NCBI GenBank assembly: GCA_052387675.1
Contig: JBQTIY010000001.1
Span: 124,001 to 188,000 of the forward strand
Direction of reading: 5' to 3'
DNA length: 64,000 nt
Source: JBQTIY01 sp052387675
GTDB lineage: Bacteria > Planctomycetota > B15-G4
Positions 16,096-23,847 of the stretch are shown here, one piece after another. Each line of letters starts with the position of its first letter. Within the stretch, counting starts at the first letter, position 1. The notes below the pieces were generated by a model, which worked only from the letters and a program-made list of their open reading frames with translations, did not search any database and had not been told where the DNA came from. A program made the position numbers and the translations under genes.

Positions 16096-16107
16096 CGGTG
16101 CACCTCC

Positions 16108-16127
16108 CGGCCATTCGGGTTTGGCCG
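16108..16127 (-). promoter_or_regulatory. Inverted repeat over the HTH gene ribosome site
   Basis: CGGCCA-N8-TGGCCG. Its start-proximal arm runs into the GGGAGG ribosome site, and flanking bases CACC/GGTG extend the pairing. It could be an autoregulatory operator or an RNA hairpin that hides the ribosome site. A second inverted repeat, CCAGCTCT...AGAGCTGG (16145-16186), lies upstream. Confidence 0.4.
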
Positions 16128-16280
16128 ATGGGTGGAGGCTACAACCAGCTCTTAGGTAACGGGGAACCATCTTGGTTCAGAGCTGGGTCTGTGGCAAACG
16201 CGCTGTCGTGGGAATACCGACACACTCGGAACTACTTTCGAGACACAGGTGTGACGGCTGGACAGACCGTTCCGCGTGAC

Positions 16281-16380
16281 TACAATCATCCTAGTAACCC
16301 GCGCGTGCTCTTCCAGAGATCGCCGCCCCGGTGGGCGGCTGCCAGGCCGGTTCCAAGCGAGCACGCGCACAACGACGGAC
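16281..16380 (+). repeat. 100-bp dispersed repeat, copy 1
   Basis: Matches 18,369-18,466 on the same strand. Both copies begin with TACAAT, then share GCGCGTGCTCTTC, GGGCGGCTGCCAGGC and CGCGCACAACGACGGA. The TACAAT in each is preceded at 16 nt by a -35-like hexamer (TGGACA here, TTGTCG in copy 2), so the repeat may be the promoter and leader of a small transcript. Confidence 0.6.
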
Positions 16381-16488
16381 CCCCACGAAGGGCCCGCAGC
16401 TTGGAACCGCCATGACCCTGCCCCCCTACCGCGCCGGCCCGAAACGGTTCCGATGAGCGCCCTGCGAGGCTCGCTCTGCCGTCGCCAG

Positions 16489-16590
16489 CTACTCCAGCTC
16501 GAGCTGGATCGTGCCGCCCGACTTCACGACGAGCGCTGTCTCCGCGGCACCCTCCGCACCGGGCTCCCTACCCGCCGCCTGCTCGTCAAG
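16489..16590 (-). pseudogene. Possible relic of a protein C-terminus
   Basis: The frame ending at 16489 reads AAGREPGAEGAAETALVVK then SGGTIQLELE and TAG, a composition like the end of an exported planctomycete protein. No start or upstream domain is attached; the frame upstream runs antisense-like through the next gene. Low certainty. Confidence 0.25.
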
Positions 16591-16591
16591 A

Positions 16592-18199
16592 CTAGGGGTG
16601 CCCGACCTCCACTGGTACAGGCTGGTGACTCGGCGGAGGCAACGCACCACCGTAGGCGGATGGTGTACCAGCCGTGACACCACCCGAACCGATTGACGGC
16701 GTAGCTGACGCAGGCAGTTCACCAAGCACGAGCCCATTCTTGAACACCCAGAGGCCCTGCCAGCTCGCGTCATTGGCCACTGCAGCATTAATAAGTCCGG
16801 CATCCGGTGGCACAGGCTGACACGAGTACGAAGCAAAGCCGTCCACAGGCAGTGTCAAGGTGTCCGAGATCCAGGTCCACTCGAACCCCGCGAGTACACC
16901 GATTGGATTTCCTTGAGCCGCCCCTGGAGGAACGGCGACCAGGAACGTCTTGAATGTGTACCGCGCCTGTTCACCACAGGCTCCGCTCCACGACGGAGCA
17001 TCCAGGAAGTAGGACCACTTGCCTTCAAGATGAGGTGGTGGAAATGGCCAGCTAGGCACGCCGTGATTCCAGACGGTTTCGCTCCAGTAAAGGGGAGTCG
17101 CGTCAGGCACCAAGAATCCGGGAGCCCCCCCGCAGTTCACGGCGCTCGAGATCGTGGGATCAATGCCTGGCAGTGAACCGATTGAGAAGTGCTCCAACTG
17201 CGGCACCCCGTTGAGTTGGTACTCCGTCATGACCTGAACCCATTGGACATCGTAGTTCTTATCGAGTCGTCCCCACTCTTGAGCGAAGTAGAAGCGCGCG
17301 CCCATGCTTCCTTCGAGCAGGCTCGTCGCCGGCTCGATCAACCCAATAACCTGAGTCATTGAAATCCCGGCTTGCGAGACAGGTGCACGAACCACGATTG
17401 GGTCGAAGCTACAGTCCGGATCCGTCTGTAGGAAGTCGATGTCGTAGCGAATACTGAGCTCGGCCCAGGCCGGTGGCGTTGGACCCGCAAAGACCGAGGC
17501 CCCACTCAGCATGAGGTACGGCAGAGGTGCAGGGCCCGTCACGTGATAGTAGGTGCCCTGCAGCCCAAGTGGCGAGAGATCGAAGAGGGCATTCTCGAAC
17601 GGATCGGTCCAAGTGACGACGAAGTTGTGGTTTGTGGAGTAGTTCGGGTAGGCACAGATGCTGGCAGGGGCCGAGGGGACCGCAGGCTGACCCGTTGGAA
17701 GTCCAAGCACGCATCCGTAACCCACTGGCGCGGCGGTTGACGAGCCTCCCACTTCCGCAGTCACAGTCTCTCGTCCATGCCAATGCGCCACTGGCTGAAG
17801 GGGCAGATCGGGAATCGGACCGGCGACCCAAACATCGATCGCTGGCCTCACCATGATTCCGTAGGTGGCAAACTGCGGAAGCGTCTGCTGGGTTGCTTCG
17901 AGAAGGAAATGGACCGTCAGGCTCTGTCCATCCCGTGTCGTAGTCACGATCAGACTGGCGATGTGACCGAAGACCGGGTCCACAACTTCATGCGTTATGG
18001 ATTGATCTCCCACCATGCACGTGCTCTGAATCTCGCCGTAACCGCCTGAAGGCAGCTTGTCAATGTTGGCGTTGATCCGCAGTACCACGTCGCCCGGATG
18101 CGGTGTCACCTGCGGCGGCTGCGCACTGAGTTGGGCGACACCAAAGACTGCAGTCGCTGCCGTCAGGGACACGGCACGACAAAGTCGTGAACGCTTCAT
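16592..18199 (-). CDS. Exported protein of unknown function (535 aa)
   Basis: The ATG at 18199 (MKRSRLCRAVSL) starts a signal peptide cut near AQLSAQP (residue 27); AGAGG lies 10-14 nt upstream. The mature part is rich in Pro, Gly, Trp and aromatic residues, with several cysteines (for example AVNCGG, WSGACGEQ, YSCQPVP) that could form disulfides outside the cytoplasm. I see no repeat unit and no catalytic motif, and it lacks the SNAL end found on the two propeller proteins. It sits between two copies of a 100-bp repeat, alone on its strand. Confidence 0.75.
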   Translation of the reverse strand: MKRSRLCRAVSLTAATAVFGVAQLSAQPPQVTPHPGDVVLRINANIDKLPSGGYGEIQSTCMVGDQSITHEVVDPVFGHIASLIVTTTRDGQSLTVHFLLEATQQTLPQFATYGIMVRPAIDVWVAGPIPDLPLQPVAHWHGRETVTAEVGGSSTAAPVGYGCVLGLPTGQPAVPSAPASICAYPNYSTNHNFVVTWTDPFENALFDLSPLGLQGTYYHVTGPAPLPYLMLSGASVFAGPTPPAWAELSIRYDIDFLQTDPDCSFDPIVVRAPVSQAGISMTQVIGLIEPATSLLEGSMGARFYFAQEWGRLDKNYDVQWVQVMTEYQLNGVPQLEHFSIGSLPGIDPTISSAVNCGGAPGFLVPDATPLYWSETVWNHGVPSWPFPPPHLEGKWSYFLDAPSWSGACGEQARYTFKTFLVAVPPGAAQGNPIGVLAGFEWTWISDTLTLPVDGFASYSCQPVPPDAGLINAAVANDASWQGLWVFKNGLVLGELPASATPSIGSGGVTAGTPSAYGGALPPPSHQPVPVEVGHP

Positions 18200-18368
18200 G
18201 ATCGACACCTCTCTAGCCAGGTCATCGAGGATTGACGTCGGTAGGGTAAACGCCCGAGCCCATTCCGACACCGAGGCATCCCGAACGCCACAAAGACGAC
18301 GGAGAGTTCTGCGCGGGGAGTGGCTCACAGATTGCCCTCCTCCGGTTTGTCGAAGAGCGCGGCTTCGT

Positions 18369-18466
18369 TACAATCCACCCAACTCAGCGCGTGCTCTTCG
18401 AGAGGTGGTCGCCCAGGCGGGCGGCTGCCAGGCCGGTTCCAAGCAAGCCCGCGCACAACGACGGAC
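18369..18466 (+). repeat. 100-bp dispersed repeat, copy 2
   Basis: Partner of 16,281-16,380. Downstream of this copy a frame continues as GRLAAMQALGWTECDIVKRL and stops at 18,543-18,545, which looks like a real protein end but has no convincing start, so it may be a decayed small gene. The surrounding gap 18,200-18,609 holds nothing else that I can support. Confidence 0.55.
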
Positions 18467-18609
18467 GCCTCGCCGCGATGCAAGCGCTGGGCTGGACCGA
18501 GTGCGACATCGTCAAGCGACTCATGCACAGGGCTGGCGCGCATTGATGATGACTCTCGCGTTCATCGAGTTCGCGAAATACTTCCGCATCCTTCGATGCG
18601 GTCGGGACA

Positions 18610-20874
18610 TTAGTCGTGCGCAACTGCCTCGGCCGCAGCAAGTACCAACATGCTTGTGGAGTACACGCGCCCGCCATAGTCACCCCACGGATCGTTCCAT
18701 GGGTCCCAGGAACCTGCACGCTCGCCGGTCACCATGACTTGTTCGATAAGCACTCGGCTGAGGTCTCGCTTCCACATTGCCCACTCAAAGCCACCGCGCC
18801 GAGCCATGGATTCCGTGGCCCGCAGCCAGTAGTAGAAATCGCGCCGACCCTCAAAGTCGTCTGCCCAGATCGGCGGCAGATCGAGCATGAGACCCATTCC
18901 CTTCTCGATGAGTTCCTTATTCCCGGAACGCTCTTGAGCAGGGTCGGCGATCAACCGGCACAGTACGCCCACGGCCGTCATTGATTCGCTCTGGTCGGGA
19001 GGCCAATTTTCCATCATGACACCCTGCACTCGAGCAACGCTCCCGTCGCGGGAGCTGTATCCGGCTCGTCCGGAAGCCGGGTCGGTAAGTTCTTCAATGA
19101 ACACAAGAGCGTCTTCGAGCGCCTGTGCCAGCGCCTTGCCATCGACTTCCAGATTCGACACGCGCGCCTTTGCGACGACCTGAACGGCCCACCCCGTGAC
19201 GGAGACGTCATTGCGATAAGTTTCCCGCGCGTTCTCCGCTGGCCAGTAGCGCCATGCTTCGTTCCGGTTGCGAAGATCAAGAACCTGCTTCACGGCCCTC
19301 CGAGCGGGTCCGCGCAGATGATCCGTCCCTTCATAGGACAAGGCTTCAAGCATCGCCAAGGTCGCAATGATGTGGTCGTAGGTGCTACCCAGAGCCTTTG
19401 GGTTTGCGAGGTTTCCGTCCGGCGACTGACCACGCGCCAAGCGCTCCAGGCCAGCCCTCACGACAGGCGCGTACAGACCTTCCTGTGGGCCATGGCCACT
19501 GCGTAGAAAGCAGAGCAACGCCAGCCCGGTGACGCCCACGTCATGCTGTAGATATCCGAGGCCCATGCAAATCGTGTCGTCGCCCAACTCTCCGCACGCG
19601 ACATCAAAGGAACCGCACGACCAGCCTCCCTGCAAGTCCGCGTGCATCGCAAGCCAGACGAGCCCCAAATCCCGCACGAGAGTGAGCGCCGGTCGTACGT
19701 CATTATTGAGTCGATTGCGCACTGTCGCGCTCACGATTCGGTTCTTGCCGTTCACAGCCTGCTTCGCCTTCTTGGCCGCAGCGGGAAACGCAGATCTGAG
19801 CGCCTCGGCCTGCTTGCTGATCTCGGCACGGATCATCTCCTGCCCCAGGGAGGCGCGCGTCGTCTTCCCACCACTCGAAGCCAGAAGTGCAGCAGCCTCG
19901 ACAAGCAGAGCATCGATCTCCTTGAGCCGCTCCTCGACAGCAAGACGATCCAGCTCATCCGTAAGCATCGGCTTGGCCTTGGCATACCAGTACGTCGCGC
20001 GATAGAGAGAGCTCCGCTTTACCGCACCAGATTGCTCCCTTCCGAATTGCAACCAGAGCTGACCCAGGTCGCGTTGCCTCACTGCGTCAGCGGGCTGCTC
20101 TTGCTCAAGTAACCCAATGCGTCTGAGCGCAAGGTCCGCTGAGAGAGCGAGATGAGCAGTACCCTTGGCGAAATCGCCCAGCACGAAGCAGAGGTACCAA
20201 CCGACGCTGTGGTTCGCTGCTTCGTCCTGCGGCTCGCTCTTGAGCTTCTCAAGCGCTGGCTGGACCCGCAGGTACTCGGCAAGTCCGGCTTGAGCCTGAT
20301 CCCAGCGGGTGAACAGTGACTCGTCCGCAGACTCGACGATGACGCGCTTCAGTGCGTCACACAGTTTCGTTGCACTAGCGGCATCACCGGAAGCGAGAGC
20401 CTCCTCCACGAGGTTCAGTCCAGCGCCCGCTATTGAACCGACCTCATCAACTGGCGCATTGCGAGCAATGCTCAGAAACGCCTCGATCCTCAGTTCACGA
20501 GCATCAACCAAGTACCGCCCGTCGAGTTGCTCTATGGCCTCGTAGGCAACATCCAGGCGAAACGCCTCACTGGACAACTGACGGGCTTGCTCCAGCAGGA
20601 CATAGACTCCGACAGAAGCGCCTGAGGATGAGCTCGTCGCAGCCGCGAGCAGTCTCTGCGCGAGTTCCAATCGCTTGGCAGCCGACTCAAGATCAGCGTA
20701 GTAGGTCGGATAGACCTCTTCCTTGAGCTTCTTGAGAGCGAGATCGCATGCTTCCGCGTTGGGCACGGGCACTTTGTCCTGCATGCCTGCGTGTGCAACG
20801 GCGCAGAGAGCCACCCAGTGCGAGCTAAGGCAGAGCGCAATCAGGCCAGTAGTGACAATGCCCAAGCTCTTCAC
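18610..20874 (-). CDS. Exported protein with alpha-toroid (prenyltransferase/squalene cyclase-like) repeats (754 aa)
   Basis: The start is GTG at 20874 because AGGAGG lies 8 nt before it; the TTG at 20880 in the same frame is too close. Signal peptide to about residue 30 (VALCAVAHAG). The N-terminal half (about 35-380) is long-helical, with many Glu/Lys/Ala heptads. From about 400 to the end there are alpha/alpha-toroid motifs (GLVWLAMHADLQGGWSCGSFD, VGVTGLALLCFLRSG, GLERLARGQSPDGNL, ENWPPDQSESMTAVGVL, RDFYYWLRATESM), as in the prenyltransferase-like domains frequent in planctomycete exported proteins. No cyclase DxDD motif is seen, so a binding role is more likely than catalysis. Confidence 0.82.
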   Translation of the reverse strand: MKSLGIVTTGLIALCLSSHWVALCAVAHAGMQDKVPVPNAEACDLALKKLKEEVYPTYYADLESAAKRLELAQRLLAAATSSSSGASVGVYVLLEQARQLSSEAFRLDVAYEAIEQLDGRYLVDARELRIEAFLSIARNAPVDEVGSIAGAGLNLVEEALASGDAASATKLCDALKRVIVESADESLFTRWDQAQAGLAEYLRVQPALEKLKSEPQDEAANHSVGWYLCFVLGDFAKGTAHLALSADLALRRIGLLEQEQPADAVRQRDLGQLWLQFGREQSGAVKRSSLYRATYWYAKAKPMLTDELDRLAVEERLKEIDALLVEAAALLASSGGKTTRASLGQEMIRAEISKQAEALRSAFPAAAKKAKQAVNGKNRIVSATVRNRLNNDVRPALTLVRDLGLVWLAMHADLQGGWSCGSFDVACGELGDDTICMGLGYLQHDVGVTGLALLCFLRSGHGPQEGLYAPVVRAGLERLARGQSPDGNLANPKALGSTYDHIIATLAMLEALSYEGTDHLRGPARRAVKQVLDLRNRNEAWRYWPAENARETYRNDVSVTGWAVQVVAKARVSNLEVDGKALAQALEDALVFIEELTDPASGRAGYSSRDGSVARVQGVMMENWPPDQSESMTAVGVLCRLIADPAQERSGNKELIEKGMGLMLDLPPIWADDFEGRRDFYYWLRATESMARRGGFEWAMWKRDLSRVLIEQVMVTGERAGSWDPWNDPWGDYGGRVYSTSMLVLAAAEAVAHD

Positions 20875-21060
20875 TGCCAAGTCCTCCTAGGTTTTCGCGA
20901 GGATATCAAACCTCTTCATGACCTAACTTGTGCCTCTCAAGGTCTCAATCAAGAGCGGAGCGAAGCCTCTCTCCGATCACCATCGATCCCTGCCAACGGA
21001 CGCTCGGCCTCTAGGAGTTGCAGCATTCGCCGGCTCGGCGGTCAGTTCGCGGCGTGACTC

Positions 21061-21300
21061 GTGGCAGATAAGAGATGCCTGCGGATCGCGCAGCACATCG
21101 ACTCCACCGCGCTCGTGGACTACCGCGACGCCTCCCGCCGTCTCGGCATCAGCGCGCCCCAACTCACGCACTACATAGCCCTGCTCGACCTCGCCGCGCC
21201 GATCCAGGAGGACATCTTGTTCGGAAGGATCGATGTGCCGGAGCGGACGCTGCGGCCGATCGTCGCCAACGCGCGCTGGTGCGACCAGCAAGCGGAATGA
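21061..21300 (+). CDS. Small HTH protein or fragment, recombinase-associated type (79 aa)
   Basis: Contains a helix-turn-helix (ALVDYRDASRRLGISAPQLTHYIALLDLAAPIQEDILF) that resembles the short HTH proteins and recombinase tails, widespread in mobile DNA, with the pattern ...ARxTQIMNLLxLAPDIQExxLF. An in-frame TGA two codons before the GTG at 21061 means it either starts there or is the remains of a longer gene. No recombinase lies next to it. Nothing else of note lies between 20,875 and 21,060. Confidence 0.5.
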   Translation: MADKRCLRIAQHIDSTALVDYRDASRRLGISAPQLTHYIALLDLAAPIQEDILFGRIDVPERTLRPIVANARWCDQQAE

Positions 21301-21301
21301 A

Positions 21302-22534
21302 CTAGCGATCCTGCTTTGGGTCGCCCGTCACGATCTCCGTAGCAGCCGTTCCGTACTCCCCAAACTCGTCCTTCGGGTTCACGAGAAGGATGATCCTGCA
21401 GTCTCCCTTGCCGTAGTCCACGCAGATTGTGCCCCCACGGTGAATCGCAACGAGGGCATGGCTCTTCGCATCAAAGATTCCACCCCCCGAGTAACCCGTG
21501 AAGGAACTCAAGGAATGCCACAACACTCCATCCTTGAAGTAACCGCGTCCCCCAGACGACATGGCCAGAGACGTGCCGAACGGATACCCCAGCATGTAGA
21601 CATCGCTGCTCGCTGGGGTCGAGGGCGTCGCCGAAACGAGAGCAGGTACGAGCCCTGGGAAGGCCGCCTCCAACTCGAGAATCGCCCAGTCCAAGCGTGA
21701 CGCGGCTGTAGCTGATGCCTCGATGGACTTGACCCGACGGACTTGATCCGACGTGAAAACGTGAGAGTTTGCTCGCGTCTGAAATCCAATGATGCAAACG
21801 AGGCGCTGCACATTTGGCCCGACCAGGTTTTGAACGACATGGAGCGCTGTTGCAACGCTGGTCGGTCGCACGACCACGCCCGTACCGCTGCGCTGCCAGT
21901 CCTTGACATGCGGTTGGAGGGCGAAGGCTCCACTCGGATCGGAGTCTCCTGGGCAGAGGTTCATCGGATCGAGAGCTAGCACCCAGTGCTTCTCAGGCTC
22001 TCGCCACGTGACCATGTTCTCCGCGACGATGAGGCACGTCGCCAAGAGGTTCCTCTTGAGCGGCTCCGGTGTGCTGGGCTCGAGCGAAATGCGCGTCACC
22101 GGCGAAGTCCGGCGGAACCCAGCCGGGCGGACCCTCACGTCCTCCGTGAGTTGGTGGAGCAGGGTGCGTGTCGGGATTCGTTGCAGAACTTCACCAGTCG
22201 TGGCGGGCTGCTGCTGGATCATGGGTTGGCCAACAGCCGACTCAGCAAGCTGATCAAGCTGCGTAGCAATTCCAGGCTGGGCTGCCTGCCACGAGGACCT
22301 GTCCAGCACCTGCAACTCGCCGCGCCGCTCCAACTCTGCCACGACCAGCTCTGCTTCCAGGCTCTGCACGAACGCCGCCGCAGCGGGTGGTGGTTCAATC
22401 GCTGCCAACTGCGCCGACTCCGGTTCTCTGGCAGAGCAGGCGACGACCATCAGGACGCACACAAGGGCTAATGAGGACCGTATTGCGCGTCCGTCCGTCA
22501 CGCACCATCTCAGCAGGCTACGAGCCCGAGGCAT
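21302..22534 (-). CDS. Trypsin-like serine protease lipoprotein (410 aa)
   Basis: Likely cleaves a protein substrate at the membrane surface. Lipobox LMVVACSA near residue 35 after a hydrophobic stretch marks a lipoprotein. The chymotrypsin-fold triad is visible: His in TALHVV, Asp in RLDWAILEL and Ser in TGYSGGGIFD (canonical GDSGGP changed to GYSGGG). HRGG and the AIH strand after the Ser fit the fold. The ATG at 22534 has AAGG 8-11 nt upstream and overlaps the end of the preceding lipoprotein gene by 17 nt, so the two are coexpressed and the upstream lipoprotein may be its partner or substrate. Confidence 0.85.
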   Translation of the reverse strand: MPRARSLLRWCVTDGRAIRSSLALVCVLMVVACSAREPESAQLAAIEPPPAAAAFVQSLEAELVVAELERRGELQVLDRSSWQAAQPGIATQLDQLAESAVGQPMIQQQPATTGEVLQRIPTRTLLHQLTEDVRVRPAGFRRTSPVTRISLEPSTPEPLKRNLLATCLIVAENMVTWREPEKHWVLALDPMNLCPGDSDPSGAFALQPHVKDWQRSGTGVVVRPTSVATALHVVQNLVGPNVQRLVCIIGFQTRANSHVFTSDQVRRVKSIEASATAASRLDWAILELEAAFPGLVPALVSATPSTPASSDVYMLGYPFGTSLAMSSGGRGYFKDGVLWHSLSSFTGYSGGGIFDAKSHALVAIHRGGTICVDYGKGDCRIILLVNPKDEFGEYGTAATEIVTGDPKQDR

Positions 22535-23396
22535 TGGTCGCCTTGTCAAGTCGGCTTGCAACCTCCGCAGCGAGTCGATCGACAAACTCCTTTGCATTCG
22601 ATGGATCACGCTCGGTCACCGTCACTCGGAGCCAGTAGTTTCCTTTTCCCTTCACGCCCAAGGGCGTCTCTGACACTGGGACCCCGAGGAACCATCCAGC
22701 TGGCTCGAGATTCCGGACGGTCGTGCCCAACTGTTGACCCTTGCTGTCGAAGGAACAGTCGGCGAGTGAAGTCCTTCCGAACTGGCCGTCCTTCTTTGAC
22801 CAGAACCCTTCCATCTGTACGCGAACGCGGATGTCGGCTCTATCTCCAGTATCCAGAGCCCAGATCCACAGCGCGGTCCAGAACGTGCGAGGATCAAAGT
22901 GCAGGATCTTCGCCTTGGCGCGGGTGAGGTGCACGTAAGCCGGTTGAATCATGAGGGCCGTCTTGTCGTCGGAAGGTTTGAAGAGACAGATCAAGTCCAG
23001 ATCCGTATCGCCTTCGACGCGGTTCTCGGTGTAACGCCGAAGGCGGAAACCTCGATGCAGTTGATCCTGGCCGCCACTTGTCCAGAATCCCTGCAGTGCC
23101 CTTCCGACCGAGTACTGGGCCTCGTAGGTCGCAGCTTCGTCAGCGAAAGCCTGCTTCACGGCATCGACGGCATACGCCACCGCGGCTGCCATCAGGGAGG
23201 ACGTACCAGCCTGGTCAACAATACGGTCCCTCTCTTCAAGCTTTCCCTCATCAACGAGCTTAGAGATGTTCTCAGCCGTCAGCGGCTCCAGAACCAGTCG
23301 CTCGTCGTCGGTCGCCTGAGAAGCTGGGTGCGCAGGCAGTAGTGCGTTGCAGCCCGCGAGGACAACGACAATGACGAGTGCGACACACTTGCTCAA
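22518..23396 (-). CDS. Lipoprotein of unknown function (292 aa)
   Basis: The start is taken as TTG at 23396, set by GGAGG 6 nt upstream; a second TTG at 23429 is in the same frame but has no ribosome site. Signal peptide with lipobox VVVLAGC near residue 16. A helical region (about 60-105) precedes a beta-rich half with short motifs such as WIWALDTGD and NYWLRVTVTERD. No family was recognised. It forms an overlapping pair with the protease lipoprotein downstream. Confidence 0.75.
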   Translation of the reverse strand: MSKCVALVIVVVLAGCNALLPAHPASQATDDERLVLEPLTAENISKLVDEGKLEERDRIVDQAGTSSLMAAAVAYAVDAVKQAFADEAATYEAQYSVGRALQGFWTSGGQDQLHRGFRLRRYTENRVEGDTDLDLICLFKPSDDKTALMIQPAYVHLTRAKAKILHFDPRTFWTALWIWALDTGDRADIRVRVQMEGFWSKKDGQFGRTSLADCSFDSKGQQLGTTVRNLEPAGWFLGVPVSETPLGVKGKGNYWLRVTVTERDPSNAKEFVDRLAAEVASRLDKATNASGS

Positions 23397-23436
23397 TCCG
23401 AACCTCCGCTCCTTCAAGAGATCACGCAATCCGACG

Positions 23437-23679
23437 CTACAGCTTCATCCGGTTCAGCACCACCAGCACCAGATCCACCTGCTTGGGGGTCATGGCCCCC
23501 ATGGCGACGAGGATCTCGCCGATCTTGCGGGCGGGGCGGGCGGCGCGCTGGTCGGCCTTCTGCTCGGTGAGCGCCTGGTAGAGCTGCGCGGGGCTGATGA
23601 AGCCCTTGAGGCAGGCCACTTCACCGAAGAGTTCCGGGTCCGACTGGCCGTCGTCTGACGACCCGATGCCGAAGGTCAC
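23437..23679 (-). CDS. Small GspE/PilB N-domain-like protein (80 aa)
   Basis: Two short helix pairs, LFGEVACLKGFISPAQLYQAL and IGEILVAMGAMTPKQVDLVL, repeat the pattern F/IGxIL...G.ITPxQlxxAL of the N-terminal domain of type II secretion and type IV pilus ATPases (GspEII_N/MshEN). In those domains it binds cyclic dinucleotide or partner proteins; here it stands alone without an ATPase. GTG start at 23679 with AAAGGTGG upstream. Two decayed relatives lie at 5567 and 6402. Confidence 0.65.
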   Translation of the reverse strand: MTFGIGSSDDGQSDPELFGEVACLKGFISPAQLYQALTEQKADQRAARPARKIGEILVAMGAMTPKQVDLVLVVLNRMKL

Positions 23680-23758
23680 CGTTCCACCTTTCCGTTCCGG
23701 AGGCGAGCCTGCTCAAGAAAGAGAGCGAGAAATCGGCAACCCCCGGGACAGGAATTCC
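23437..23758 (-). repeat. Dispersed repeat with 5,567-5,887 (intact copy)
   Basis: Covers the 80-aa gene and about 80 bp upstream, ending at the block CCCCGGGACAGGAATTCC. See the matching entry for the decayed copy. Confidence 0.6.
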
Positions 23759-23847
23759 GTGGTCACAGGAAAATTCTTGGTGCCGGGCCGGTGAGTGGCG
23801 GCCGCGCGCGCCGCGGCGGGAAGGCAGAACCAGCGCCCCGCTGCGTG

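Noticed and set aside
15825..16415. Plus-strand frame opposite the HTH gene start and through the repeat at 16,281
   Set aside because: Only its last part overlaps the repeat; the remainder is antisense to the HTH gene and has no ribosome site.
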